Part shown: in pieces, positions 49,301 through 57,102 of the stretch
Layout of the letters: each line of letters opens with the position of its first letter
How positions within the stretch are numbered: the stretch's first letter is position 1
NCBI RefSeq assembly: GCF_014652875.1
Contig: NZ_BMZQ01000001.1
Coordinates: 1,426,001 to 1,490,000 of the forward strand
Direction of reading: 5' to 3'
DNA length: 64,000 nt
From: Tianweitania populi
Lineage (GTDB): Bacteria; Pseudomonadota; Alphaproteobacteria; Rhizobiales; Rhizobiaceae
Notes under the pieces: model-generated
What the model was told of the DNA's origin: nothing
Database searches by the model: none
The model's input: only the letters and a program-made list of their open reading frames with translations
Made by a program: the position numbers and the translations under genes

Positions 49301-49823
49301 CTTCCCCGGCGTCGACACGTTGCTTGGACCGGAAATGCGCTCGACCGGCGAAGTCATTGGCCTCGACCACGATTATGCTCTGGCCTTCGCCAAGGCACAG
49401 CTCGGCGCCGGCGTCGACCTGCCGCGCTCCGGCACGCTGTTCGTGTCCGTGCGCGACGAAGACAAGGAGCGCGTACTGCCGTCGGTGAAGAAGCTCGCCG
49501 AACTCGGCTTCAAGGTCATGGCCACCGGCGGAACCTCGCGCTTCCTAAAGGAAAACGGCGTCGAGGCGGAAAAGGTCAACAAGGTGCTGGAAGGCCGTCC
49601 CCACATCGAAGACGCCATCCGCAACCGTCAGGTTCAACTCGTCTTCAACACCACCGACGGCCAGAAGGCGCTCTCCGACTCCAAGTCGCTGCGCCGCGCG
49701 ACCCTGATGCAGAAGGTGCCCTATTATACCACCCTCTCGGGTGCTGCCGCCGTAGCCGAAGCCATCGCCGCCCTCAAAGCCGGCAGCCTGGAAGTTCGTC
49801 CGCTGCAGGATTATTTCCGGTAA
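46341..49823 (+). CDS. carB: Carbamoyl-phosphate synthase large subunit CarB
   Basis: CarB uses bicarbonate, ammonia from CarA and two ATP to form carbamoyl phosphate. The 1160 residues are longer than E. coli CarB (1073), and part of the excess is an insertion near residues 155-200 ([18 protein letters not shown] region), typical of alphaproteobacteria. Both ATP-grasp halves are present: [20 protein letters not shown] begins the first, and [20 protein letters not shown] begins the second near residue 618. The C-terminal MGS-like regulatory domain includes [16 protein letters not shown]. The stop codon merges with the Shine-Dalgarno of a toxin gene. Confidence 0.97.
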   Translation: MPKRTDIKSILIIGAGPIVIGQACEFDYSGTQACKALKEEGYRIILVNSNPATIMTDPELADATYVEPITPEVVAKIIAKERPDALLPTMGGQTALNTALSLRRMGVLDRYNVEMIGANAEAIDKAEDRSLFREAMAKIGLETPKSMLANASAVKDTDKQAHKARRAALKASNPDNLDAQLDALETEWNLGEGDRKQRYVGHAMGIAAQALDHVGLPAIIRPSFTMGGTGGGIAYNRAEFYEIIASGLDASPTTEVLIEESVLGWKEYEMEVVRDKADNCIIVCSIENLDPMGVHTGDSITVAPALTLTDKEYQMMRNASIAVLREIGVETGGSNVQFAVNPADGRLVVIEMNPRVSRSSALASKATGFPIAKVAAKLAVGYTMDELENDITGGATPASFEPSIDYVVTKIPRFAFEKFPGADNVLTTAMKSVGEVMAIGRTFQESLQKALRGLETGLTGLDEIEIPGLGSGEDRNAIRAALGTPTPDRLRMVAQAIRMGTSLEDVHEMCKIDPWFLEQIAGIIAMESRVREHGLPKDARNLRKLKAMGFSDARLGSLVKSDAQAIQKIREKLDVHPVYKRIDTCAAEFAAPTAYMYSTYELPFAGQVADEARVSDRKKVVILGGGPNRIGQGIEFDYCCCHAAFALADAGYESIMINCNPETVSTDYDTSDRLYFEPLTAEDVLEILRTEKQAGTLHGVIVQFGGQTPLKLAAALEQAGIPILGTSPDMIDLAEDRDRFQKLLHKLGLLQPKNGIAYSVEQARLVAGELGFPLVVRPSYVLGGRAMQIVHDAGQLQNYLLETVPGLVPEDIKQKYPNDKTGQINTLLGKNPLLFDTYLTEAIEVDVDALCDGENVYVSGIMEHIEEAGIHSGDSACSLPVHSLSEELVAELERQTAAMARALHVGGLMNVQYAIKDGDIFVLEVNPRASRTVPFVAKTVGRPIAKIAARIMAGETLDGAFDHYGTKPNPHKLGHIAVKEAVFPFARFPGVDTLLGPEMRSTGEVIGLDHDYALAFAKAQLGAGVDLPRSGTLFVSVRDEDKERVLPSVKKLAELGFKVMATGGTSRFLKENGVEAEKVNKVLEGRPHIEDAIRNRQVQLVFNTTDGQKALSDSKSLRRATLMQKVPYYTTLSGAAAVAEAIAALKAGSLEVRPLQDYFR

Positions 49824-49827
49824 GGAG
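49822..49827 (+). promoter_or_regulatory. Shine-Dalgarno of hicA inside the carB stop region
   Basis: AAGGAG starts in the carB stop codon (TAA, 49821-49823) and touches the ATG at 49828 with no spacer; a TTG at 49831 would have a spacer of 3. Both are shorter than the usual 5-9 bases, which suggests weak or coupled translation. Confidence 0.6.
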
Positions 49828-50022
49828 ATGTTGAAAGACAGTCGCGATATCATCCGTCGGCTCGAAGCCGACGGCTTCGTGCTTGTCTCGGTGCGAGGTT
49901 CCCACCAGAAGTACAGGCACCCCGCTCGCGGTGCAGTGGTGATCCTGCCGCATCCGCGCCGTGACATTCCCTCAGGCACGGTGCATTCTATCTACAAGCA
50001 AGCAGGCTGGAAGAAGGACTGA
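49828..50022 (+). CDS. hicA: HicA-type mRNA interferase toxin
   Basis: This 64-residue protein matches HicA toxins, small dsRBD-like ribonucleases that cleave mRNA. It has SRDIIRRLEADGF at the start, the catalytic histidine H26 in GSHQKY, and the usual HPRRDIPSGTVHSIYKQAG ending. It begins 4 bases after carB and is followed after 3 bases by hicB, so all three are probably on one transcript. The Shine-Dalgarno abuts the start codon, which may keep toxin output low. Confidence 0.92.
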   Translation: MLKDSRDIIRRLEADGFVLVSVRGSHQKYRHPARGAVVILPHPRRDIPSGTVHSIYKQAGWKKD

Positions 50023-50025
50023 GCT

Positions 50026-50304
50026 GTGACGCACTATATCGCACTCATCCATAAGGAAGCCGAAACCGGTTATGGCGTGTCGTTTCCGGACGTACCAGGC
50101 GTGATCACCGTCGCCGACACGCTTGATGAAGCGCTGTCCGAAGCCGCGGGTGTTCTTGGCTTCGCCTTCGAGGATTGGGATGGCGAGCGACCCACGCCGC
50201 GTTCCCTCGATGAACTCAGAACTGATCCCGAGTTCATCGAGCAATCCCGTGACGCAGTCGTGGCCGCCGTTACACCCACGAGCGAGCTAGCCGAAGCCGC
50301 CTGA
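50026..50304 (+). CDS. hicB: HicB-type antitoxin
   Basis: This 92-residue protein is a HicB antitoxin: the N-terminal partial RNase H-like fold reads HYIALIHKEAETGYGVSFPD, then GVITVADTLDEALSEA. HicB binds and blocks HicA and often represses its operon. The C-terminal part (residues ~55-92) has no obvious helix-turn-helix or ribbon-helix-helix, so DNA-binding autoregulation is uncertain. The start is a GTG at 50026, 3 bases after the hicA stop. Confidence 0.9.
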   Translation: MTHYIALIHKEAETGYGVSFPDVPGVITVADTLDEALSEAAGVLGFAFEDWDGERPTPRSLDELRTDPEFIEQSRDAVVAAVTPTSELAEAA

Positions 50305-50331
50305 GTTGATCGGTTGGCCAATTACGAATGA

Positions 50332-50730
50332 TCAGGCCTGCGAGCCCAGTGGGTGATCAGGCCTCGGCGCGTAAGCGGCCGCCGGGCTTCGCGCATGATT
50401 CTGCGTCGCCCAAGACAACAGAACCAGCACGAACAGCACGGCCGGCAGGAGGGCGATGGGATCGCGCAGGGCCGCATCCGCCATGACGGCAAGCAGCGTA
50501 TGATAGAAGAAGCCGGCATAAGCGAGCTGTGCCAGCCAAACCGGCTTCCTCACCCAAACTGCAATCACGCCCAAAGCTTTGACGACCAGCATCACGCCGA
50601 CGAGATAGGTCGGGAAACCAACCCGCTGATATTCACCGGCCCAGAAAGCAGGATCGGTCGCATAGCCATAAACGCTGTGGGCGTAAAATGCCGTGAACAC
50701 GAGTGTGGCGGCGTAGTAGACGTATTTCAT
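50332..50730 (-). CDS. DoxX-like small membrane protein
   Basis: This 132-residue protein has four hydrophobic helices and resembles the DoxX_2 group: YYAATLVFTAFYAHSVYGY begins it, then VGFPTYLVGVMLVVKALGV, and a hydrophilic tail rich in Ala, Pro and His. Family members are inner-membrane proteins of mostly unknown role, some linked to oxidative stress. It converges on hicB with a 27-base gap and is divergent from the small-gene pair at 50934. Confidence 0.75.
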   Translation of the reverse strand: MKYVYYAATLVFTAFYAHSVYGYATDPAFWAGEYQRVGFPTYLVGVMLVVKALGVIAVWVRKPVWLAQLAYAGFFYHTLLAVMADAALRDPIALLPAVLFVLVLLSWATQNHARSPAAAYAPRPDHPLGSQA

Positions 50731-50881
50731 GGTTCCCCTCCCCAGGCTCTAACCTCATGCCGCCATCCCCGGCCGGCACAGGATTAGTATTGCTTCCCAC
50801 ACATTCCGCAAGGGCAGGAAAACCTGGATGCCATTCGTGTCAGGAGAGTCGGCGGACGCTGGTCTGATCCGCCGCTTGTCG

Positions 50882-50906
50882 GGAACTGCCCTCCTTCCTG
50901 TCTGTT
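50882..50906 (+). promoter_or_regulatory. Candidate EcfG (general stress sigma) promoter
   Basis: GGAAC (50882-50886), a 16-base spacer and TGTT (50903-50906) resemble the alphaproteobacterial EcfG consensus GGAAC-N16/17-CGTT, with one mismatch in the -10. It lies about 28 bases before the start of the small two-gene unit. Confidence 0.4.
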
Positions 50907-50933
50907 CAAGCCAACACAGAAGGAGAAACGTCG

Positions 50934-51149
50934 ATGAGCAAGCTCGCAAAGGGTACGAAGGTCGAATGGAAATGGGGCTCCAACACCGCCGAAGGCACGG
51001 TGAAGGAAAGCTTCGAGAAGCCGGTACAGCGCACGATCAAGGGCACCAAGGTCAAGCGCAACGCGTCCAAGGAAGAGCCAGCCTACCTTGTCGAACAGGA
51101 AGACGGCGGCCGCGCGCTGAAAAGCGGGTCTGAGCTTCACAAGGAGTAA
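50934..51149 (+). CDS. Hva1/TUDOR-like domain protein (DUF2945)
   Basis: This 71-residue basic protein matches the hypervirulence-associated TUDOR-like family (DUF2945): KGTKVEWKWGSNTAEGTV, then the conserved TIKGTKVKRNASKEEPAYLV. Members are small, often stress-related and of unknown biochemical role; the fold suggests protein or nucleic-acid binding. An AAGGAG site 8 bases upstream supports the start. It is 3 bases before the next gene, so the two are likely cotranscribed, possibly from an EcfG-type promoter. Confidence 0.85.
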   Translation: MSKLAKGTKVEWKWGSNTAEGTVKESFEKPVQRTIKGTKVKRNASKEEPAYLVEQEDGGRALKSGSELHKE

Positions 51150-51152
51150 GCC

Positions 51153-51491
51153 ATGAGCAAGACCAATGGCGACACATTGGACCTGACCCCGCCGCAGGAC
51201 GTGGCCGACGCTGCGGAGCAAGGGCTTGCCTTGCGCGGCAAGTTTAACCGTGGCGGCACACAGATCGGCGTAGCACGAGCGCGCGATCTCAAGAACCGCC
51301 GCGCACTCTCTCCCGAAACGGTTAGGCGGATGGTCAGCTACTTCGCCCGCCACAAGGTCGACAAGCGCGCGCCGAACTTCGGCAACGAAGACAATCCGTC
51401 AGCCGGCTATATCGCCTGGCTCTTATGGGGTGGTGATGCCGGGCGCGATTGGTGCCAGGCAATGAAAGCAAAGCTTGAGGAAGCAGGCTGA
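51153..51491 (+). CDS. Small conserved protein of unknown function
   Basis: I cannot assign a family name. The 112-residue soluble protein has a compact motif-rich region: LRGKFNRGGTQIGVARARDL, then SPETVRRMVSYFARH and SAGYIAWLLWGGDAGRDW. I associate this motif set with small rhizobial proteins and with domains attached to some phage head proteins, without a known function. Its start lies 3 bases after the DUF2945 gene, with AAGGAG overlapping the end of that gene. The pair probably forms one stress-inducible unit. Confidence 0.65.
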   Translation: MSKTNGDTLDLTPPQDVADAAEQGLALRGKFNRGGTQIGVARARDLKNRRALSPETVRRMVSYFARHKVDKRAPNFGNEDNPSAGYIAWLLWGGDAGRDWCQAMKAKLEEAG

Positions 51492-51503
51492 GAACAGCCT
51501 GCT

Positions 51504-52550
51504 TTATTCGGCGATCGACAGGCTGTTGCTGCTCGATGCCTGAACGACATTCGCCATACGCGAGGGAGCGGGTGCAACGGCGCTTGCTGCCGATGCCACG
51601 CCGGGCAGATTCTTCGCAGCGACCCGAGCACCCCGATCGAGCTCAGCCGCCTTTTCAGCACCGCTCTCGGCCACAGCCACCTGCACCTTGGCAGCCTTGC
51701 CGCCCTTGAGACCAGCTTCTTCCAGAAGACCGCGCTTCTTGGCGTCGTAATAATAGCCGCGGGAATAGAAACGCACGGCCTTGTCATGATCGCCACGAGC
51801 GGTGACGTAAGCGCCCTTCAGATATTTGACGGCGTAAGTGAGATTGGTTTCAGCGTTCAGAAGCCCCTTGGCGCTGCCCTGATAGCCAAGACCGCGCGCG
51901 GTATCATGGCGGATCTGCATCAAGCCGAGATATGGCCCATTCTTCGCTGCCGGATTGAACGTGCTTTCGCGCTTCACCACACGGCGAACGAGCGACACCG
52001 GCACTTCATAAAGCTGCGCGTAGCGCTCGATCAGCGAGTCCAGTTCCGGGCTGCGCGCGGCGACGGTCTTTGTCGAGCTTGGTTCAAGCGAAGCAACAAC
52101 AACCGGCTTCTCTGCCGGTTCTTCGCTAGCAGCCGGCGCCACGGCGTTCGTAGCGACAATCGCCACGGGCGTCTTCGGCTTCTCGGCAACGAAGGCGGCG
52201 GCCTGCTGCGTTGGCGTACCTTCCGGCGCAGCGGCGGCCGAGGCGACAGCCTGCTGCGGCGTTGCGGTCTGGGTTGCGTCCGCCTGTGCAACGGCCGTGT
52301 TGAGAGCGGCAACGCCACCGCTTTCCGGAGCCGGGCTTGCATAAGCCACTGCCGTAATCAGCGTGCCCTGCTGCGCGACATCACCGGCAGCGGTGTTGCG
52401 ATCAACGGAAGCGATGTCCATCGTGTCCGGCAATGTGCCGGGCGCTGGTGCGGGAGTAGCGGCGGCAACGGGCGCAAGCGAGGCGCTTTGGTTGGTCGCA
52501 GTAGTGGATGTGCAGCCGGCGCTGGCCATTAGGCCTACGAATCCAAGCAT
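51504..52550 (-). CDS. Lytic transglycosylase lipoprotein (SLT domain)
   Basis: This is a peptidoglycan-cleaving enzyme candidate of about 348 residues. A lipobox-like ASAGC lies at residues 9-13 from the ATG at 52550; the frame is open to 52658, but the added 36 residues do not improve the signal. A long Ala/Pro/Thr-rich linker (residues ~15-165) reaches the C-terminal SLT domain, with the catalytic glutamate in VKRESTFNP, then LGLMQIRHDTARGLGY and the ending ARFYSRGYYY-like stretch. The last ~70 residues are again Ala-rich. The start is uncertain, since the N-terminus lacks the usual basic residues. Confidence 0.8.
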   Translation of the reverse strand: MLGFVGLMASAGCTSTTATNQSASLAPVAAATPAPAPGTLPDTMDIASVDRNTAAGDVAQQGTLITAVAYASPAPESGGVAALNTAVAQADATQTATPQQAVASAAAAPEGTPTQQAAAFVAEKPKTPVAIVATNAVAPAASEEPAEKPVVVASLEPSSTKTVAARSPELDSLIERYAQLYEVPVSLVRRVVKRESTFNPAAKNGPYLGLMQIRHDTARGLGYQGSAKGLLNAETNLTYAVKYLKGAYVTARGDHDKAVRFYSRGYYYDAKKRGLLEEAGLKGGKAAKVQVAVAESGAEKAAELDRGARVAAKNLPGVASAASAVAPAPSRMANVVQASSSNSLSIAE

Positions 52551-53044
52551 GCATAAGCAGTTCGTGCTGGTCGGCAAAGCCCCACCGTCTCCTGAAAGTT
52601 GAGTGCCCGAGATGCCCGTCCCGAGGAACTCCGTACAGGATGAAACTGGCCCGATCAACCAGCCATTAGCCTTCGTTAAGAAAGCGTAGGCTCGCAGATG
52701 GAAGATGTTCCTTCTTTGTGCTCGATCCCCTCTTAGGAATGTTGTGCATTGTCAGGAGCTTGCGAGGTCCGAGCGTCCTGCTCATCTTTTTTCTCGTCCT
52801 GGGGAACTGTGCCGGAACCAGCTCATTCGCGGGGATCACGCCTGAATCTCTTAACAAGCATGAACCGCGCTTAACGGATGATCTTGATCCGTTTCCTTGA
52901 TTCGCGTATATCGCGATCTGGAATTTCGGCTGATCGGACCTCATGGCCCGCGCTGCGCGCGTTTTCTGACGTCAATCCCTAAATTTCGACCCCTGATCCG
53001 TGGATTTACGGATTGAAGAAAACCGCAGACGACAGGACATTAAA
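52551..53044. other. Intergenic region with cspA promoter and leader
   Basis: These 494 bases separate the divergent lytic transglycosylase and cold-shock genes. The right part has a good sigma-70 promoter (52884-52912) and a leader of about 125 nt before cspA. The left part would hold the transglycosylase promoter; none stands out. A 60-codon open frame starting with GTG at 52718 has a hydrophobic segment but no convincing ribosome-binding site. Confidence 0.5.
52884..52912 (+). promoter_or_regulatory. Sigma-70 promoter of cspA
   Basis: TTGATC (52884-52889), a 17-base spacer and TATATC (52907-52912) fit the housekeeping consensus well. A start near 52919 gives a 5' leader of about 125 nt, in keeping with the long, structured leaders of cold-shock genes. 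Confidence 0.55.
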
Positions 53045-53254
53045 ATGCCGACAGGAACCGTAAAGTGGTTCAACGCCACCAAGGGTTTTGGTTTCATTCA
53101 GCCGGACGACGGCGGCCAGGACGTTTTCGTCCACATTTCGGCTGTTGAACGCTCGGGAATGAGCTCGCTCAACGAAGGCGACAAGATCAACTTCGAAGTC
53201 GCTCAGGACCGCCGCACCGGCAAGTCCGCAGCACAGAACATCACCAAGGGCTGA
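53045..53254 (+). CDS. Cold-shock protein (CspA family)
   Basis: This 69-residue cold-shock domain protein binds single-stranded RNA and DNA and melts RNA structure. Both RNP motifs are present: GTVKWFNATKGFGFI (RNP1 KGFGFI) and DVFVHIS (RNP2). The start MPTGTVKWF at 53045 is the family standard; the frame extends upstream to 53000 but adds a charged stretch. A terminator follows at 53337. Paralogues are usual in this order, so a letter (cspA, cspE) cannot be chosen. Confidence 0.95.
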   Translation: MPTGTVKWFNATKGFGFIQPDDGGQDVFVHISAVERSGMSSLNEGDKINFEVAQDRRTGKSAAQNITKG

Positions 53255-53559
53255 TAACCTCGCGTCCGTGGAAACGGGCGTGATGTTTTCTTGGGTCACA
53301 TTGCCTTGGCATGCCGACCCAGCTTGGAAAATGGAAGGTGGGGCATGCTCCGCCTTTTATTTTGCCCGGATTTTCGTGGCTGTGCTCCCGAGTTCGTGAT
53401 CGAACCGGCAGCCAAGCCCACCCGCTCCACCTTGATTTCTGACCGCATTTCGCCAAATTGGCGGACGTAGCGACCGGGCCCCTCTGGCGATCCGCGCATC
53501 GAGCGCAATCGTGATGTCGGAGCTGCACCAATGTTCAATTGGCAGATGGGCCGGCAATC
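53255..53559. other. Intergenic region between cspA and terC
   Basis: This 305-base gap holds the cspA terminator (53337-53363) and about 195 bases of leader for the terC-type gene. I looked for a yybP-ykoY manganese riboswitch, which often precedes terC genes, and did not see its conserved core. A 13-base palindrome-like CGCCAAATTGGCG lies near 53449-53461. Confidence 0.5.
53337..53363 (+). terminator. Rho-independent terminator of cspA
   Basis: A 7-bp stem with two wobble pairs (53337-53343 with 53348-53354, 4-base loop) is followed by TTTTATTTT. Confidence 0.75.
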
Positions 53560-54579
53560 ATGGATGCGCTTCTCAGCGCCCTTATGGGCGATTTTCTTGG
53601 TACTCCCGTTTATTTCTGGGTGGTGTTCATCACCATCGTCATCGGGCTTTTGGTGTTCGATCTCGGCGTCCTCCACAAGGAGGAGAAAGAGATTTCGGCC
53701 AAGGAAAGCCTGACCCTTTATGCCGGCTACGTGCTGGTCGCGGTGGCCTTCGGCGCCTGGATATGGTGGTCGCGCGGCTCGCAGGCCGGACTGGAATTCT
53801 ATACCGGCTATCTGATCGAGCAGAGCCTGGCGATGGACAACATGTTCGTCATCGCCACCATCTTCGGCTTCCTGGCGATCCCCCGTATCTACCAGCACCG
53901 CGTGCTGTTCTGGGGCATTCTCGGCGTTATCCTGTTCCGTGCCGTGATGATCGGCATCGGCGCCGCGCTGGTTCACTCCTTCAACTGGATCCTGGTCTTC
54001 TTTGGCGCCTTCCTGATTTTCACGGGAATCCGCATGTTCTCGCATCAGGACGAGGAGCCGGATCTCGAAAAGAACGCGATCTTCCGCTTCCTGCAGAAGC
54101 ACTTCCGCATCACCAAGACGCTGGATGGCTCGAACTTCACGGTGCGCCAGCCCGATAGCAAGACCGGCAAGCTTGCGCTGTTCCTCACCCCGCTCGGCGT
54201 GGCGCTGATCATGGTGGAAACGGTCGATCTGATCTTTGCGGTCGATTCCGTCCCCGCCGTGTTTGCGGTCACGCAGGACACGTTCATCGTTTACACGTCG
54301 AACATCTTCGCGATCCTCGGCCTGCGCGCGCTGTATTTCGCATTAGCCGCCGCGATGAACCGCTTCCGTTACCTGCAAACGTCGCTGGCCGTCGTGCTGG
54401 TCCTTATCGGCATCAAGGTCGCGCTGGTGCCGTTCGGCATCCATGTCGATACGATGCTGTCCCTGCTCGGCACGATCGGCATCCTCGCCGCCGGCATCTT
54501 CTATTCCCTGTGGAAGACGCGCAACGAGCCGGATATCAGCGCCGCCCAAGACCCTCGCCAGGGTCAGCTCGAGCCCTGA
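53560..54579 (+). CDS. TerC family membrane protein (Alx-like)
   Basis: This is an inner-membrane protein of 339 residues from ATG 53560 (an ATG 7 codons upstream is possible) with about nine hydrophobic segments. TerC hallmarks include the acidic membrane motifs FDLGVLHKEEKEI, SLAMDNMFVIATIFGF and VDLIFAVDSVPAVFAV. The family is linked to metal, especially manganese, export and to tellurite resistance; in E. coli the relative Alx is alkali-induced. The cytoplasmic loop near residues 165-200 is charged. No Mn riboswitch is visible upstream. Confidence 0.92.
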   Translation: MDALLSALMGDFLGTPVYFWVVFITIVIGLLVFDLGVLHKEEKEISAKESLTLYAGYVLVAVAFGAWIWWSRGSQAGLEFYTGYLIEQSLAMDNMFVIATIFGFLAIPRIYQHRVLFWGILGVILFRAVMIGIGAALVHSFNWILVFFGAFLIFTGIRMFSHQDEEPDLEKNAIFRFLQKHFRITKTLDGSNFTVRQPDSKTGKLALFLTPLGVALIMVETVDLIFAVDSVPAVFAVTQDTFIVYTSNIFAILGLRALYFALAAAMNRFRYLQTSLAVVLVLIGIKVALVPFGIHVDTMLSLLGTIGILAAGIFYSLWKTRNEPDISAAQDPRQGQLEP

Positions 54580-54582
54580 CCT

Positions 54583-55197
54583 TCAGGCGCCGAGCCATTC
54601 CATCGGCACATGGCCGGGTTCCGCACGAACCCGGCCGAGCCAGTCTTCCACATGGGGAAACTGGTCCATGTGGAAGCCGGCAATCGCCGCATCCTGCGTA
54701 TAGGCAAACAAGGCGATGTCTGCCACCGTCAGCGTTTCACCGACAAGGAACGGGGTCTTGGCCAGCTGCGCGTCCATCACACGAAGCGCCTTGTTGCCAC
54801 CGGCCAGGGTCGCCGCCATCTTCTCCGGCGTCGCTTCCGCTGCCCGCTCGGGATAGATCTTCAGCGCGCGGCGCACCGCAACATAAGGCTCGTGGCTGTA
54901 TTGCTCGAAGAACAGCCACTGATAAGCCAGCGCCCGCTCGTAGGCGTCTTCAGGCACGAAGCGCGTCCCTTCTCCGAGATAAAGCAGCATCGCGTTGGAT
55001 TCGGCGAGCAAACGGCCATCGTCCAGTTCCAGCAGCGGCACCTTGCCGTTGGGATTCTTGGCCAGGAAGTCGGCCGTCTGCGTTTCGCCGGTTACAGAAT
55101 TGACGCTGACATGCCGGAACGAACGCCCAAGCTTAGCCAGAAGAAGCCGCGGCTTGTAGCAGTTGCCACTGTCGGGATGGCTGTAAAGGGTCAGCAT
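54583..55197 (-). CDS. Glutathione S-transferase family protein
   Basis: This 204-residue cytoplasmic protein has a thioredoxin-like N-terminal domain (MLTLYSHPDSGNCYKPRLLL, then NPNGKVPLLELDDGRLLAES) with the cis-proline and the glutamate-serine glutathione motif, and a helical C-terminal domain with FLVGETLTVADIALFAY, the conserved N-capping box. The possible catalytic residue is Ser10 or Cys13. The substrate is unknown. The open frame extends upstream, but the added stretch is Trp/Arg-rich and not coding in style. It converges on terC with a 3-base gap. Confidence 0.9.
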   Translation of the reverse strand: MLTLYSHPDSGNCYKPRLLLAKLGRSFRHVSVNSVTGETQTADFLAKNPNGKVPLLELDDGRLLAESNAMLLYLGEGTRFVPEDAYERALAYQWLFFEQYSHEPYVAVRRALKIYPERAAEATPEKMAATLAGGNKALRVMDAQLAKTPFLVGETLTVADIALFAYTQDAAIAGFHMDQFPHVEDWLGRVRAEPGHVPMEWLGA

Positions 55198-55279
55198 GTC
55201 AGGGATCGTCCTCACTGGAGAAGGACGGCATCTTGCCTGCCGCCTTTGATTCCACCAGCGAGAAGTTGTGACGCTTTGA

Positions 55280-56149
55280 TCAGCGCTGCTGATCGATCCG
55301 GCGCCGGTCGGCCAGCCGCACGACATTGCCCTGCGGTACCCCCAGGGCAGCGCGCTCCAGCGGCTCGGTCGGGAACAAGGCGCCGGCCAAAGCCGGCGGC
55401 GAGAGCAGCGGCCCCTGCACCAGCACGGCATCGGCATCCAACGCGGCATTGAGCTGGTCCACCGTCTCGATGCCATCCACCAGAACATCGGCGCCCGACT
55501 CGCGGAAGCCTGCGAAAAGCGGTCCGAGCAGCTTGCTCGCGCGCGGCACGCTGGTCACGCGGCGGAACCAGGGACCGTCGAACTTGACGATGTTCGGCTC
55601 CACGCAAGCCACCTGTTCCAGCGATGGGAAACCGGCCGCGAAATCATCGACGCCCAGCGAAAAGCCGTGCAGCCGGATTGCGGCCGCCAGCCGCACCAGC
55701 ACGCTCTTTTCCAGCTTCTCGGTTTCCGCAATGCTGCAAACCAGCAGCTTCGGATTCATGCCGACTTCTTCGACGCGCGTGGACAGGAATTCGAGTTCAG
55801 ACAGGATGCGAGCAGGATCGAGCGCATGCCGCGCATCGATCGAGCAGAACAGGCTCATCCCATCGACGCCGATATTGGGATGATTGTCGATATGCAGAGC
55901 GCGGCACAGCGCTTCGAAGAACGGCACTTCAGATGCGGCCAGCGTTTCGGCCAGAACGGCTGGCGCCACCTGCAGCCCTTCGCGCAAAGGCCGCAGCCGC
56001 GCTTCTACGCCCCAAGGAGAAAGTGCGGATGCTCCCGCCGTGAAGATCGGCTGGAAAACGGATTTCAGCCGGAAGCTGCCAAAAACTGCCGTGGCGATGC
56101 CGATTTCATCGAGAATGATCGCGTTGTCGATCCGCGCCTGGTCAATCAT
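55280..56149 (-). CDS. Degenerate EAL-domain protein
   Basis: This 289-residue protein has an EAL-type cyclic-di-GMP phosphodiesterase fold with altered catalytic sites. The EAL motif reads EARLRP, the metal-binding Asn position falls in LFCSIDARH, the next Glu site reads LVCSIAET, and DDFGTG is changed to DDFAAG; VKFD and VQGPLL remain. It is therefore probably inactive and may act by binding. It overlaps the upstream intact EAL gene by 4 bases (56146-56149), so the two are co-made. No signal peptide, membrane helix or sensor domain is seen. Confidence 0.8.
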   Translation of the reverse strand: MIDQARIDNAIILDEIGIATAVFGSFRLKSVFQPIFTAGASALSPWGVEARLRPLREGLQVAPAVLAETLAASEVPFFEALCRALHIDNHPNIGVDGMSLFCSIDARHALDPARILSELEFLSTRVEEVGMNPKLLVCSIAETEKLEKSVLVRLAAAIRLHGFSLGVDDFAAGFPSLEQVACVEPNIVKFDGPWFRRVTSVPRASKLLGPLFAGFRESGADVLVDGIETVDQLNAALDADAVLVQGPLLSPPALAGALFPTEPLERAALGVPQGNVVRLADRRRIDQQR

Positions 56150-57102
56150 CGCAATACCTGTCTACGTCCGAAGGTGCGGGGTCGTCCCAGCTGAGCGGCG
56201 CTTACGCGAAGCGGCGAAGCGGCGGTCTTCAAAGACGTCCATTCGCTCGGCAGCACTTGCGCCAGAGAATGGGGGATCGCGGGATCAAACCCGCGCACGA
56301 TGCCCTGCCCCGAAAGCATGAAGCCCGTGAAATTCATCAAGGCCAGTTGCGGCCGGGCCAGCAGGTAACCCTGCACCATGGGAGCGCCCGCATGTTCGGC
56401 GAGCTCCATCTGCCAGCCTTCCTCGACGCCCTCGATTACGGTCTTGATGCCGCACTGGCTGAACGTCGTGACCATCATCTTCAAGAGCGCCATGCCGGCA
56501 CCGGATGCCATCAACTGGTTGATCCAGGCTGCATCAAATTTCACGATGTCCGGCTTCAGCTGCTCGACCCGCCGAATGTCCGAGTCGCCCGAACCATAAT
56601 CATCGATGGCGATGCGGAAGCCCTTGGCCCGTAAAGCTTCCACGAAGGCAAACAGAACCGGCTCGCAGGATGAAACCTGCTCCGTCATCTCGCAGACGAT
56701 GCGCGACGGCGCGATATCAGCCACTTCGAGAACCCGCATCATGTCGCGCAAGGCCATGTCGGCCAGCGCACGATCCGTGAACTGCGATGGATCGAAATTG
56801 ACGAACAGCGTGGCCGACTTGTCGAGACATTTTCCGGCGTTCAGCAGATGCAGTGTGCGGGTCAGCGTTTCCACCGCGAAACGGTCCTGAGACGCCACCT
56901 GGCGAAAGAACTGAGTCGGCGACACCGCGTTGCTGCCGTGCACGGGCCGAAGCAAAGCCTCGAAAGCCACAAGCGAGAGCCGGCCGTCCTGCAATGAAAA
57001 AATCGGCTGAAATGCCGATTGCAGGACATGACTGCCCCACATGGCTGTAAAAATACCATCTTCGCCCTGCGCTAAATGCGCCCGGCTGAAATTCCGCGTC
57101 AT
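56146..57102 (-). CDS. EAL-domain cyclic-di-GMP phosphodiesterase
   Basis: This is a soluble stand-alone EAL protein of 318 residues that should hydrolyse cyclic-di-GMP to pGpG. All major site residues are present: FEALLRP, the Asn in LFVNFDP, the Glu in VCEMTEQ, the Asp pair in IDDYGSGDSD, the Lys in VKFD, the Glu in IEGVEE, and the Gln in VQGYLLARP. There is no GGDEF or membrane part. Its partner with damaged sites is translated right after it through a 4-base overlap, which suggests heterodimer formation or regulation between the two. Confidence 0.88.
   Translation of the reverse strand: MTRNFSRAHLAQGEDGIFTAMWGSHVLQSAFQPIFSLQDGRLSLVAFEALLRPVHGSNAVSPTQFFRQVASQDRFAVETLTRTLHLLNAGKCLDKSATLFVNFDPSQFTDRALADMALRDMMRVLEVADIAPSRIVCEMTEQVSSCEPVLFAFVEALRAKGFRIAIDDYGSGDSDIRRVEQLKPDIVKFDAAWINQLMASGAGMALLKMMVTTFSQCGIKTVIEGVEEGWQMELAEHAGAPMVQGYLLARPQLALMNFTGFMLSGQGIVRGFDPAIPHSLAQVLPSEWTSLKTAASPLRVSAAQLGRPRTFGRRQVLR

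Noticed and set aside
49828-50304. HicAB as proof of a mobile island
   Set aside because: No integrase, direct repeats or composition break is visible around it, and carB upstream is intact.
52718-52900. A 60-residue open frame with a hydrophobic segment
   Set aside because: It starts with GTG, has no credible ribosome-binding site and overlaps the cspA promoter region.
53364-53559. A yybP-ykoY manganese riboswitch before the TerC gene
   Set aside because: Such riboswitches often precede terC genes, but I could not find the conserved core sequences or the matching stems in this leader.
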